This document shows positions 34,904 through 45,381 of a stretch of 64,000 nucleotides of DNA, piece after piece. Under the pieces are notes generated by a model. It made no database searches. It worked only from the letters and a program-made list of their open reading frames with translations, and was not told the origin of the DNA. This DNA is from Locusta migratoria (lineage: Eukaryota > Arthropoda > Insecta > Orthoptera > Acrididae), in assembly GCA_026315105.1 (NCBI GenBank), contig CM048744.1, positions 656,831,676-656,895,675 of the forward strand, read 5' to 3'. How positions within the stretch are numbered: the stretch's first letter is position 1; each line of letters starts with the position of its first letter. Made by a program: the position numbers and the translations under genes.

Positions 34904-34920
34904 TCATATCTCGTATCCGT
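34435..34920. repeat. Two-unit direct repeat, about 320 bp period, with poly-T expansion
   Basis: AACCGAATTTATAGAGG (34482) and AACCGAATTTGTAGAAG (34801) begin matching stretches that run through ATTCTCTACA.CTTTG to TTTCATATCTCGTAT. In the second unit the short T-run has expanded to about 50 nt (34854-34904, one C). Looks like a fragment of a satellite or dispersed tandem repeat. Confidence 0.65.
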
Positions 34921-34922
34921 CC

Positions 34923-35531
34923 TGTCCGCCTGCGAGAGCGGCAACACGAAGGAGTCGCGGGTTGCCGGGCTGCTAGGCGGACAGTCCACGGGCTTCTAGG
35001 AGTGTGCACACGGCGCTAGCAGCATGTACAGATGGCGCAGTAAAACCGGACCTACTTGCGTCCGCCGGACACGTGACCGCGGAGTTATGACCGGCAGTTA
35101 TCCTTCCCTGTACCTATTTAAGGACGAGCAGTGCCTAGCCACGGCACAGCTGCTGCCAGCCTGCCAAATGTTTCACACAGTTGGCTTCAAAATTACAACA
35201 AAGGAAAAAAAAACTAGCCACGGCAGTCGGACGCCAGCCTAGAGACCTGCCTCTGCTCCGCCTCCCAGCCGCTCCGCCCAGGACGCCCTCGGGTTCCGCA
35301 GCATCGCTGCCGACTGTGGGGACGGACCCACTATACGTCGCTTCACTGACGTCCGAGAGTGATTGAAAAGGACTTGCAACCTATGGGACTGTAAACCAGT
35401 GGATTTCTAATTTCGTGTCCGTTTTTGGTTTCGTGTGTAACTGTAGCGTACAGTCAGAGGAGTACTGACCTGTGTTGTTTATAGATTAATAAACGTTTAT
35501 TTTGGAGCATTACTTAAGTGACTTTCCTACA
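34923..35531 (+). mobile_element. Probable solo LTR
   Basis: Begins TGTCCGCC and ends CTACA. Internally it is GC-rich in its first two thirds, with a TATA-like CCTATTTAAGGACG near 35111 and an AATAAACGTTTATT polyadenylation-type signal near 35488, about 45 bp before the end. This order is what an LTR looks like. No internal retroelement region or second LTR was seen, and no clean target duplication was found, so boundaries are approximate. Confidence 0.45.
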
Positions 35532-36030
35532 GTAGATATTTTAGTATCGTTTGAGATTTTATTTCCAAAAATAACAGAGTTTTTACACCCTCCACTGAAT
35601 TAACGTAAACCAGCCGTTCGCAGATGTCACGTGACATTCATCGCCCAGAACTCTCTCTGACATAAGCCATATTGCGTTGCTTATTTGATGATTTTCTTAT
35701 TTTAACTTACACGTTTTCATTTCAAAGCAATAGCGCACTGAAGAATTAACAAAAACACGTCGTTCTTCGTACAATAACTGATAATCTAGTGTCTACAAAT
35801 GTCATATTAGCATCAGTTAACAACGGCCATGAAAATTTAAGACGCAACGTCTCAGTGTTGGCCGTAGCGGAGTAGGCAATGATTTGGACTGTGATGCTGA
35901 AGTGGTTCAAAACCCGCCACTACCTAGAAGTTTTTCCTAAAAGGGTTTCAGACACTCTTATTAATTTTTTATTATTTACATTATTATTTTTGTCCAAAAT
36001 GTTTGCAAAAACTTATAAAACTACAAATCT
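35532..36030. other. Spacer, nothing recognised
   Basis: No supported feature. Confidence 0.4.
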
Positions 36031-36726
36031 AAAGTGGAAAACGGAATGAATTGCCAATATCGTTAGAAACACCACTGGAGAGAGAGCAAGAGCAGTAGCA
36101 GCAGGATATAGTGTAAGGAAAGTGGGTAATGTTAGGAAGAGGAGGGGAAACCACACATATGTTCGTGGACCGTTCTCTTCTGTTGGCCTTCGTCCGAGAG
36201 TAATCCACAATAAAAAGTTTCAGTAATTTGGGCAAGTTCCGAAAGCATAAAACAGAACGCCTATTTTAGTAGCTAGCGTAGTGCGATTTTTTAAATCACA
36301 AAGATACATAGACGCATACTCAATTAAAAATATCGCTGTTTGGGGCAGGTCTTGTGCAGTTAGATTCTTTGCAACTTTTTCTACAATATAATGAGTAACC
36401 CATTTGGAAAAACGCTCACATACTTTAACTCTCAATGCAATGTCAACTATCCGATATACGGTACGTAAAATGCAATGGTGTCGGAAGCTTTTGATGCCTG
36501 AATAATGATTAAGTGAATTTTTCTCTTTTGTGTCCTGCGGCTATCGTTTATTTGTGAAATCTGGGGATTTTAAAGGCAACATACGGAAATCAACTTCTCC
36601 TTCATCTCTTGGATTAATTTTCAAACCACTTGATAAAAATAACCATCTTGATCTGTAAAGGTGTTGTATTTGGATCTGAAATTGAAGAATAACCTGTTGT
36701 ATTTTATGCTCATTCAACATATTCAT
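36013..36726 (-). pseudogene. Unidentified low-stop frame overlapping inverted-repeat arm 1
   Basis: One minus-strand frame from 36726 to 36013 has only two stops (36541 and 36220) across about 238 codons, although the DNA is AT-rich. It includes HLYRSRWLFLSSGLKINPR and KVCERFSKWVTHYIVEKVAK. The last third lies in the inverted-repeat arm. I recognise no family. It may be a decayed transposon protein or a host gene fragment. Confidence 0.3.
36035..36281. repeat. Inverted repeat, arm 1 (about 247 bp)
   Basis: The reverse complement of this arm matches 39221-39466 almost base for base; for example GGGCAAGTTCCGAAAGC here corresponds to GCTTCCGGAACTTGCCC there. Similarity ends sharply on both sides (GCGTAG at the inner edge). 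Both strands of the arm are open for more than 55 codons. Confidence 0.9.
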
Positions 36727-38380
36727 ACAATGAAGGCAGAAGGAAGGTTAGGATGTAACCTTCCACCGCAATTGTAGTGTCTACAGATACGGCACATACC
36801 ATGACAAGACTATACCATGACATGTGGATTCTCATATACAAAGAAACTGCACTCTGAACTGAGGTCTTTATATACATCAGTACATAAGAATGTTTATTTT
36901 TTGTTTATTTATTTAGACTACCTGCTGTTTTGCATCACTTTTGGCTTAAAAGCTGAACCAACACACAAATAATTATGTTGTGAACAGATAAGCCAACATA
37001 AGTTTAAGCAAATTAGAATAATGGTAGCCGCTTTATCTTGCGAACAGACCTACTGATGGTTTTGTAGGAATAAAGTGGAGGAGATTATCGTATGGGATGG
37101 TGCAGTAGACGGGGAATGACACACTTCACATACAAGAACATATCTCAGATGACTACACATATCTCAGTTTACAGAATCAGTTATGCGATATGAAATGTGT
37201 CTTTCATACTGCGTTATTGAACAATATGTATAATTATAAGTAGTCACTAAAACATCTGAATACGCATAGAATTTGTGTAGTAAGTATCCAATGAAGTATA
37301 AAATACATTTATAAGCAGAGCCTCTTCACGAGTAAGCTTTCAAAATTATCATTTACGTGGTGACCTGTCGTGCAACAGCAACCAATCAATGAAGGTGTTT
37401 AACAGTACAAATAAGGGAGCTTAAAACGCTGATCGTTGTTCGGCCAAATAGCACTGCCTACCTTAAGTATAACCGAAGATATCGTAAAACAAACCAATTA
37501 AAAGGTTCACAGCAATGCCAAAGGATATAGCGTTTGAGTATACATAATGGAAGGCGAGAGTTTAGTTAATTATGATTCTTGAATACAAATCTTTTGATGA
37601 ATACCTTTAGTTTAAAAGAAAAATGAAATTTTGAGAATTGATTGTTTGAAACCATATCATACTGAACTAGATTTGTCATAACGCCCTTATTTATGAGTAA
37701 TCGACTAAAAATACCTTCTAGAGCCTTAAAATAGAAAAGACACGCATATGGCTGGTGAAGTGCTGCTTTACGAGTATTCGCCGAAAAACAAACTCGATAT
37801 TTCAGTTGATACTCTGGACCTCTGTCAGTTTCTGTTGTGTTATGAATAGCGTGTCTGCCTCCTGTGCCAGTTTAGGCAGGTTCGAACCTCATTATCTGCT
37901 TTAATAATTATCATGTCCAGTTTTTTATAGAAATGACTTTGATTACTTTTTTATTCAGTTAATTGGTTTAAACATTTTTATATAAGAATAATGAAATTCA
38001 AAAACCTGAATCGAAGTAGTACATGGAAGGTATTAAAAATACTGAGGATATTCCACCATATGCAAGACTCTTTAATTTTAATTACTTTTCGCAAACATGT
38101 TTCAGCACATTTTGTGCTATAATCAGTAGGATGGTTTTATTTGAGTTCTGAAAAATTATAGTGTATTGTATAGTTGTCTTTTAAGATAAATCTGAAATGT
38201 CTTTACAGGCTCATTCATTATGAATTTCGTTAAGGTTATCAGACAAATATTGATATTTTAGTTTTGTCAAAGTAGGCCTAGAAATACGAGTATCATAGTT
38301 TTTTAAATACCTTTAAATTAGACTATAAAATCATTAAGTAGCCTATTTATTTGTCGTTGTGGTAATAGTATTTTACAAAC
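36727..38380. other. AT-rich interior between inverted repeats
   Basis: No ORF or motif recognised. A GGTTCGAACCTCATTATC stretch near 37878 looks B-box-like but has no supporting structure. Confidence 0.4.
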
Positions 38381-38381
38381 T

Positions 38382-38584
38382 CGTTCAGATGTTCAGATGT
38401 TTGTAGAGTCTATGGGACTTAACTACGGGGTCATCAGTCCCTAAACTTACAAACTACTTATGAACTATCTACAACTAAGGACGGCACAAATATATATTCC
38501 CGAGGGGGGATTCGAACCCCCGACCGTAGTGGCCGTGCAGACCGTGACTGAAGCGCCTCAGTCCCCTCGGCCACCGCGGCCGGC
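38382..38584 (-). mobile_element. tRNA-derived SINE, head type A, with 8 bp target duplication
   Basis: Full-length minus copy: tail complement GGGACTTAACTACGGGGTC, B-box complement GGATTCGAACCCCC, head complement CCTCGGCCACCGCGGCCGGC. It is flanked by TACAAACT at 38374-38381 and 38585-38592. Very close to the type A consensus, so relatively young. Confidence 0.93.
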
Positions 38585-38599
38585 TACAAACTTGTCATC

Positions 38600-38918
38600 T
38601 CCAAATTTCTTACTTTCAATTTTTGGTTCTAGAAACGCGTCATTTCTGTTAGCACATACGATTCTTTTCCTTCTTTGGAGAGTTGCGCGCGAAATGCGAG
38701 TGTTTTCTGTTAGTGTCGTGTTTTAATTGTCTGTTGAAAGGGAAATTTAGAAGTGAATCAGTATTGTGGATGATTTTCTTTCGTGTTTACATTTCGTACA
38801 TGCATAAACGTATGTTGTGTTTTTCTCTATCTATGTACGTTCGAAAATATCAGATGTATGTTGATATTACGTTTTCTTACGTTTCTGTGGTGGTGAGGAT
38901 GTTTCTTAGAAGAGGATT

Positions 38919-38920
<2 letters not shown>
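38600..38920. other. Spacer, nothing recognised
   Basis: No supported feature. Confidence 0.4.
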
Positions 38921-38921
<1 letters not shown>

Positions 38922-38981
<60 letters not shown>

Positions 38982-38982
38982 T

Positions 38983-39013
<31 letters not shown>

Positions 39014-39097
39014 CAGTGTAAGGAATAGGAGTATCCTTATCACTCTCTCCTATCCCTATCTCTTTCTCTCTCCCTCTCTCCCTCTCTTTATCTCTCA
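38922..39097. repeat. (GT)n, (GA)n and (CT)n microsatellite cluster
   Basis: (GT) at 38922-38940, (GA) at 38941-39015, then CT-rich sequence at 39043-39097. The purine run and the later pyrimidine run are complementary and could fold back on each other across AAGGAATAGGAGTATCC. Confidence 0.9.
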
Positions 39098-39220
39098 TTT
39101 GTTTAAGAAGGGACGAAAGAAAGAGCAGCAACATCAAAAACATGAAGATATTAAAATTACACTCACAAGGAATCCAAATAAAGAATGATAGGAACAAAAA
39201 ATATGAAGATATATCCACTT

Positions 39221-39466
39221 CTACGCTAGCTACTAAAATAGGCGTTCTGTTTTATGCTTCCGGAACTTGCCCAAATTACTGAAACTTTTTATTGTGGATT
39301 ACTCTCGGACGAAGGCCAACAGAAGAAAACGGTCCACGAACATATGTGTGGTTTCCCCTCCTCTTCCTAACATTACCCACTTTCCTCTCACTATATCCTG
39401 CTGCTACTGCTCTTGCTCTCTCTCCAGTGGTGTTTCTAACGATATTGGCAATTCCTTCCGTTTTCT
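39221..39466. repeat. Inverted repeat, arm 2
   Basis: Mate of 36035-36281 in opposite orientation, about 2.9 kb away. Differences are few (for example CATTCCG versus CCTTCCG). Confidence 0.9.
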
Positions 39467-39716
39467 TCTCTACGGAACTGAACAATATTACTTATTAGGA
39501 CTTTTACATCAGAAGGTATTCTTTGATTATATTTGCTCGATGCCTATAGATATGAGAAGACGCTAGCAATACGCAGCCTCTATGCGACAATAACGTGATT
39601 GTACAATGGAGAGCTACGTGCGTCGATCGTGTGCTGCCGGGTATTGTCGGACGCCTTCGGCCCCATCTGGCCGTAAAAAAAGTTCGTTATGCGTTCTGCG
39701 GCAATTGTAGAGTGAA

Positions 39717-39850
39717 CAGGTAAAACTTCACAGATATTTCGGGCTTGCAGCCGGTCATCGATGTACCGGGTGGTCAAAAAGTCACTATAAATTTGAGAAC
39801 TTAATAAATTACGGAATAATGTAGGTAGAGAGGCGAAAAATTGACACACA

Positions 39851-39899
<49 letters not shown>

Positions 39900-41527
39900 A
39901 AATGTCCGACAGTTGGCGCGTGATTCTGGCTTTGTAACTGCTACCGCGACGGGTGAGAGGTACGCCGATATGTTACTGAATCGAATCAGCCTGTCTGATA
40001 AACGCCTGATGAAAGTACGATTTATTTTTACAGGATTGCGCTCCACCCCATGTTGCTAGACGCGTGAAAGATCTGTAGCGCCCGTCGTTTCGTGATGATC
40101 TTGTGCTATCGTCATACTTGGCCTCCCAGGTCCCCAGAACTCAGTCTGTGCGATTATTGGCACTGGGGTTACCTGAAGTCGCAAGTGTTTCGTGATCGAC
40201 CGACATCTCTAGGGATGCTGAAAGACAACATTCGACGCCAATGCCTCACCGTAACTCCGGACATGCTTTACAGTGCTGTTTACATTATTACTCGACTACA
40301 GCTATTGTTGAGGAATGATGGAGAACATATTGAGCATTTCCTGTAAAGAACATCATCTTTGCTCTTGTCTTAATTTGTTATGCTAATTATTGCTTTTCTC
40401 ATCTTATGAAGCGCCATCTGTCGAACATTTTTAAACTTTTTTTTGTTCTAATAAAATCCCATGTCATTCCAAGCAAGTGTGTCAATTTTTACCTCTCTAC
40501 GTACATTATTCCGTGATTTATTAAGTTTTCAAATTTATACTGACCTTTTGTATCACACGGTATACGCAGCAAGATATTTCAAATGGACGCCTGCCAGCCA
40601 TCCTTAGGTGAGGCATCACAAATTGACAACGGTGTCAATGGTTTCTCAGTATATAGCACGCTAGGAGTGTTCCACGCAAGCGTCAAATTCAGATGGTCCA
40701 CACTGCCCAGCGAACAGCGACCTCGATGGCAGAACGGCGAAACTCAATTGTCCTATTCACTGCCACTCCCTGCGGACACCAACGCTCTCCGTCTTCCTCG
40801 ATTTGAACAAATCTTAGTCAGGTTGCCACTTGTTGTCCAGTTGGTAGCCGATTTCACGGTTAATCAGGTTCTCCGCCGCACGAATTTTCACTACTTTCGT
40901 AATAATGAAGTCCCAAGAACTTGTTTTATCGTACTACATTTAGTAACCAGTAAACGTACAATGTTCAGCTACAGCAGATTTGCTTGGTTTCAAAAGTGGT
41001 GTGCAACGTTTGTGTTCCGTGGAACGTTCTTCCCATTGACAGGGTTTTTTGTAAATATCGGCCTTCCCTAACAAAAAATTGTCTTTTACTGAACCAACCA
41101 AAACAGAAATTTTTGAAGGCTGATAAAAACCACTTTCACTTGAAAACTCTGTAGGATTCTTGCTATTTTGAATGACAGGTTCCCAGCAAATGGAATAAAA
41201 GCAAGAGATTTTGTCGGCATGCTCTCCTCTATCACGAGTCGTGGTTGTTGTTTTTAATTGTAAGTGCCTAAGTATTCTGCCGGGTAGCATATCCGTTATC
41301 CTTCAACACTTGCTGTAAGTGGGCGAGCTCTTCAGGCTTTCTGCATCTGTTACTGTGTGAGCTCTACGTACGTGTTAAGAATACTACTAGTTTTCGATGT
41401 GTGGTGGCAACTTGAAGCTTGTAAATACAAATCTGTATGAGTTGGCTTCCGATAGACAGAATACCCTAAAGAACCATCATGATTTCGTCTAACCAAAACA
41501 TAAAAAGGCAGATATCTTTCTCTACTT
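39717..41527 (-). mobile_element. Penelope-like element copy C, interrupted
   Basis: The minus strand reads from an RT thumb-type segment (RRNHDGSLGYSVYRKPTHTD, then LYLQASSCHH; 41350-41490), through LRHLQLKTTTTTRDRG and GSVKDNFLLGKADIYKKPC, to a damaged endonuclease region (KSAVAEHC) and the 3' tail. The YIG motif is lost and most of the RT is truncated. The 3' tail is split at 39764-40562 by a mariner-type element: GGGCTTGCAGCCGGTCATCG on one side and GATATTTC on the other correspond to adjacent sequence in copy A. Confidence 0.78.
39766..40560 (+). mobile_element. Internally deleted mariner/Tc1-superfamily element with 88 bp TIRs
   Basis: TIRs 39766-39853 and 40473-40560 are about 85-90% complementary; the outer ends read CCGGGTGGTCAAAAAGTC and (reversed) CCGTGTGATACAAAAGGTC. 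TA dinucleotides flank it at 39764-39765 and 40561-40562, as expected for this superfamily. The body is only about 620 bp and keeps the C-terminal part of the transposase (40000-40344): APPHVARRV, TWPPRSPELSLCDYWHWGYL and LKDNIRRQCLTVTPDML. An (AT)n run sits at 39855-39890. It lies inside the 3' tail of Penelope-like copy C. Confidence 0.88.
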
Positions 41528-42172
41528 CCATAGTGAATATTCTTGCAAATCACCTTAAAGTGCCTGCAAGAGGGTTTATCTCCCATTCCAATCTCGAATA
41601 GCGCGCGGGAGGAAAAATACCTGAATCTCTCCGTTCGAAGTCTGATTTCTCGTATTTTATTCTAATGATCTTTTCCACCTATGTAAGTGGGAGTCAACAA
41701 TATATTTTCGCATTCGGAGGTGAATCTTGGCTGTTAGAGTTTAATAAGTAGCCCACGCCGCAGCGATAAGCGCCGTTGTTGTAATGATTCCCATCTCAGA
41801 TCCTGTATCATTTCCGTAACGCTGTCTCCCCTGTATCGTGACAATACGAAACGAGCTGTCCTTCTCTGGACTCTTTCGATGTCCCCCGTCAAACCCACCT
41901 GATAAGAATCTCACACTGGGAAGCTATACTCCACAAAAGGACGGACAAGCGTAGTGTATGCAGCCTCTTTAGTAGTTCTGTTGCATTTTTTAAGGGGTCT
42001 GCCAACAAAACGCAGTCTGTGGATCGCCTTTGCCACTGCATTATCTACGTGTTCTTTCCAGTTTAAGTCTGAAGTAATAGTAATTCCTAGATATTTTGTA
42101 GAGTTTACGGCTTTAACGTTTGATTGATTTATCTTGTAGACAAAGTTTAACGGATTTCTTTTCGTATTCATG

Positions 42173-43760
42173 TCCTTTGAAGAAGTGGAGAAAATGGTCA
42201 GTAGATTACAGTGCAACAAAGCGGCTTGGGTGGACGAAATTGAGCCGGAACTCGTCAAATACAGTGGAATATCGTGTCTCAAATGGTTACACAGAATAAT
42301 TGAAAAGGCGTGGGAATCGGGACAGGTTCCGTCTGACTGGACGAAAGCGGTAATCACGTTAATTTTCAAACATGGAAACAGAAAAGATTGTAACAACTAT
42401 CGAGGTATCTCTTTAATTAGCGTTGTAGGCAAAATATTCTCAGGCATGTTGGAAAGGAGAGTGCGAGTATTAATTGAGGACAATTATATGAAAATCAGTG
42501 TGGGTTTAGGCCTCTTAGAGGCTGTCAGGACCAGTTCTTTAGCTTACGGCAGGTAATGGAAAAGTGCTATGAGAGGAACAGGGAATTGTACCTATGTTTC
42601 ATAGATCTAGAAAAGGCTTATGACCGTGTCCCTAGGAGGAAGCTACTGTCAGCGCTACAAGATTATGGTATAGGAGGCAAACTTTTGCAGGCAATTAAAG
42701 GGCTTAATGTAGACTGTCAGGCAGCAGTTAGAGTAGATTGCAAGTTAAGCTCATGGTTCAGGGTAGTTTCAGGGGTAAGACAAGTCTGTAACTTGTCACC
42801 ACTGTTGTTCATACTATTCATGGATCATATGCTGAAAACAGTAGACTTGCAGGGCGGGATTAAAATAGGTGAAAACAAAATAAGCAGTCTCGCATACGCG
42901 GATGACTTAGTTGTAAAGTAAGTTTAGGGACTGATGACCCCGAAGTTAAGTCCCATAGACTGTACAAACATTTGTACATTTTTTTTAGTAGTAATGGCCG
43001 ATTCAATTGAAAGGTTGCAAACTGATATTTCAGAGCTCAATCAGAGGTGCAAGGATTATGATATGAAGATCAGCATCTCCAAAACGAAAGTAATGTCTGT
43101 GGGAAAGAGACTTAAACAGATTGAGTGCCAAATAGGAGGAACAAACTTAGAACAGGTAGACAGTTTCGAGTACATAGGATATATTTTCTCACAGGATGGC
43201 AACATCAAGGTGCAGCAAAGCTAATGCAGTGAGTGCTCAGCTGAGATCTACTCTCTTCTGCAAGAAGGAAGTAAGTACCAAGATTAAGTTAGCAGTGCAC
43301 CAACTTTGTTGTATGGGAGTGAAATTTGGGTGGATACAGGTTACCTTATTCACAGGTTACCTTATTCACAGATATGAAAGTAGCAAGAATGATTGCAGGT
43401 ACTAATAGATGGGAACAATGGGAGGAGGGTGTCCATAATGAAGAAATCAATGAAAAACTGGGAAAGAACACCGTAGATGAAGCAGTTAGAGCGAACAGAC
43501 TGAGATGGTGGGGTCATGTTCCACGCATGGTAGAAGCACGGTTACCTAGGAGACTCATGAGCTCGGCAGCGGAGGGTAAGAGGAGTCGAGGTAGACCAAG
43601 AATAAAGTACTCAGATTCGGTGAAGAATGATTCTGAAATAAAAGGCATAACATCAGACGAGGCATCAATGTTAGCATTGAATAGGGGATCATGGGGGAAT
43701 TTTATCATACTGAACGCTGAAAGGCATAAACAGTCTCTAATGATGATGATGATGATGATG
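42173..43760 (+). mobile_element. RTE LINE, 5'-truncated, with 7 bp target duplication
   Basis: Plus-strand fragments show RT fingers (NKAAWVDEIEPELVKY, NYRGISLISVVGKIF; 42170-42556), palm (CFIDLEKAYDRVPRRKL; VRQVCNLSPLLF, where QGC is QVC; YADDLVV near 42893-42910) and a C-terminus with VRANRLRWWGHVPRMVEARL and RSRGRPRIK, ending in an (ATG)n tail at 43740-43760. Short tandem-repeat tails are typical of RTE elements. ATTCATG is repeated at 42166-42172 and 43761-43767. Frameshifts and a SINE tail insertion (about 42918-42990) disable it. Confidence 0.87.
42918..42990 (+). mobile_element. SINE 3' tail nested in the RTE element
   Basis: TAAGTTTAGGGACTGATGAC to CCCATAGACTGTACAAACATTTG and a T-run, i.e. 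only the last 70 bp of the SINE, placed directly after the YADDLVV codons. A severely 5'-truncated retroposed copy. Confidence 0.85.
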
Positions 43761-44440
43761 ATTCATGTGGAATACTTCACACTTCTCACTATTTAGAGTC
43801 AATTTCCAATTTTTACACTATAGTGATATCTTATGTAGATCGTTCTACAGTTGGTTTTGAGGTAGATGATTTTACTAGACGATAAATGATGGAATCATCT
43901 ACAAACAACCTAAGAGAGCTACTTAGATTTTCCCCTAAATCGTTTATGTAAATAAGGAACAGCAGAGGACTAATGACACTACCTTATGAAACTCCCGATA
44001 TCACCTCTGATTTAGTCGATGGCTTACCATCGATTACTACCTACTCTGTCCTCTCTGACAAAAAGTCCTCTATTCAGTCGCAAACTTGAGGCGATATACC
44101 ATTACCACGCAAATTGATTAAAAGTCGTTTGTGAGTTACGGTGTGAAAAGCCTTCTGGAAATCAAGAAATACGGAATCAATATGAAAACCCTTAGCGATA
44201 GCACTCATCACTTCGTGTTAGTAAAGAGGTAGTTGTGTTTTGCATGAACGATATTTTCTAAATCCGTGTTGACATTGGGTCAATAGATCACTCTATTCGA
44301 GAAAATTCATAATATTTGCGTACAAGATATGTTCCAAAAACCTGCTGCAATTAGACGCCAATTAAATACGCCAGTAATATAGTGGGTTACTCGTACTGTC
44401 TTTCTTGAGTATAGGTGTGACCTCTGAATGGACTTGAGGT

Positions 44441-44985
44441 GTAGAAAGTCCAATAACGTATCCAGTCCATGAGGCCACACTATGAAAGTTTCATCTACTT
44501 ATCTCCCAATTATCGTTGTTTATGGGCTGCGGATTCAAGTGCTCTTTTCGCAAGGTCTCCCATAAAAAGATTGGCCACCGTGGCGACACCGTCAGTTTGC
44601 TAAAAATATTCATTGCTGAACATAAAATACTTTCTTCCTGGTGTTATAACTGTAACAGATCGGTTCTCTTGGCACTGATCGGTTGTGTTCATCTTGTTTT
44701 TTTATGCAATCAACGTCAATGTTCGGGAGAATTTGGAACTCAGATGATGCGATATTTTTATGTGTGTCATTAATATTTCCCTACAACATGTGCCACTTAA
44801 TCAGCTTCAGCACGAAACAGTATTTGACACAGCCGCTGTGAAAATCGTGAATTGCCTTGGACTTAAGCGTCGCGAATCTGTCTGACCGTAGCTGCGACGC
44901 AATCGCGGTGCTTTGTAATCGAGATGTGATGACGGTACAAATAGTATGGAGCTAGCAAGTGCCGAGTCGCACGTCCCGGCAGAAC
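44441..44985. other. Spacer, nothing recognised
   Basis: An 85-codon ORF at 44516 shows no domain. Confidence 0.4.
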
Positions 44986-45245
44986 GCGGCGCTGGCCCGC
45001 CATTGGCGCAGTGCGATGTCGCACATTTGCATAACTGATGGCGCGACTGTCGTAGTTTAATATCCGGCATTACATAACTGGTGCTGGCCAGCGTGCATTA
45101 TCGATGGGTCGGCCAGCAGCGCGCGGTCGGGACCTCAGCCGCTGCCGCTGCCGCTGCCGATGGCGCGTCTGATTGAAAGCCAGCGGCCGGGTGTAATGCG
45201 CATGCGCGCGCCTCACTGCGCAGCCTGTCAAAGCCCTCCCCCTAG
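44985..45245. promoter_or_regulatory. CpG-rich block with promoter-type motifs
   Basis: About 260 bp, strongly CpG-rich, holding CCATTGGC (inverted CCAAT), ATTTGCAT (octamer-like), a (GCCGCT)n run and GCGCATGCGC, the NRF-1-type palindrome. This cluster resembles a housekeeping-type promoter, but no exon could be identified. It could also be part of a GC-rich element. Confidence 0.35.
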
Positions 45246-45381
45246 CCTATGGCGTGCACACTCTAGGACAGTGATGCCAAACTGTCGGTCTTCCACTTGG
45301 TCGATAAAATAGTCCATATTTTGGACAAGTGACAATAAGTAGCCAAGTAATACAACTCATAGAACGTTTTCGTCGTATATA

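Larger units (their letters stand above)
41528..44440 (-). mobile_element. Jockey-like LINE copy D, split by an RTE insertion
   Basis: The 3' end starts near CATAGTGAATATTCTTGC. C-terminal and RT coding sequence is read at 41911-42172 (STKYLGITITSDLNWKEHVD, then AAYTTLVRPFVEYSFPV) and resumes at 43768 with FVDDSIIYR near 43880-43915, followed by more upstream RT to about 44440. The gap is exactly filled by an RTE element with a 7 bp duplication. Endonuclease not reached. Related to copy B. Confidence 0.82.

Noticed and set aside
37846..37900. B-box-like GGTTCGAACCTC as a SINE or tRNA
   Set aside because: No A-box, no tail and no folding beyond the B arm.
38683..39021. 112-codon ORF ending in an Arg/Glu repeat
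   Set aside because: The repeat is the translation of the (GA)n microsatellite.
40577..40607. Hammerhead-like hairpin in Penelope-like copy C
   Set aside because: The core reads CTAAGGA and stem II does not close, so it is too decayed to list with the others.
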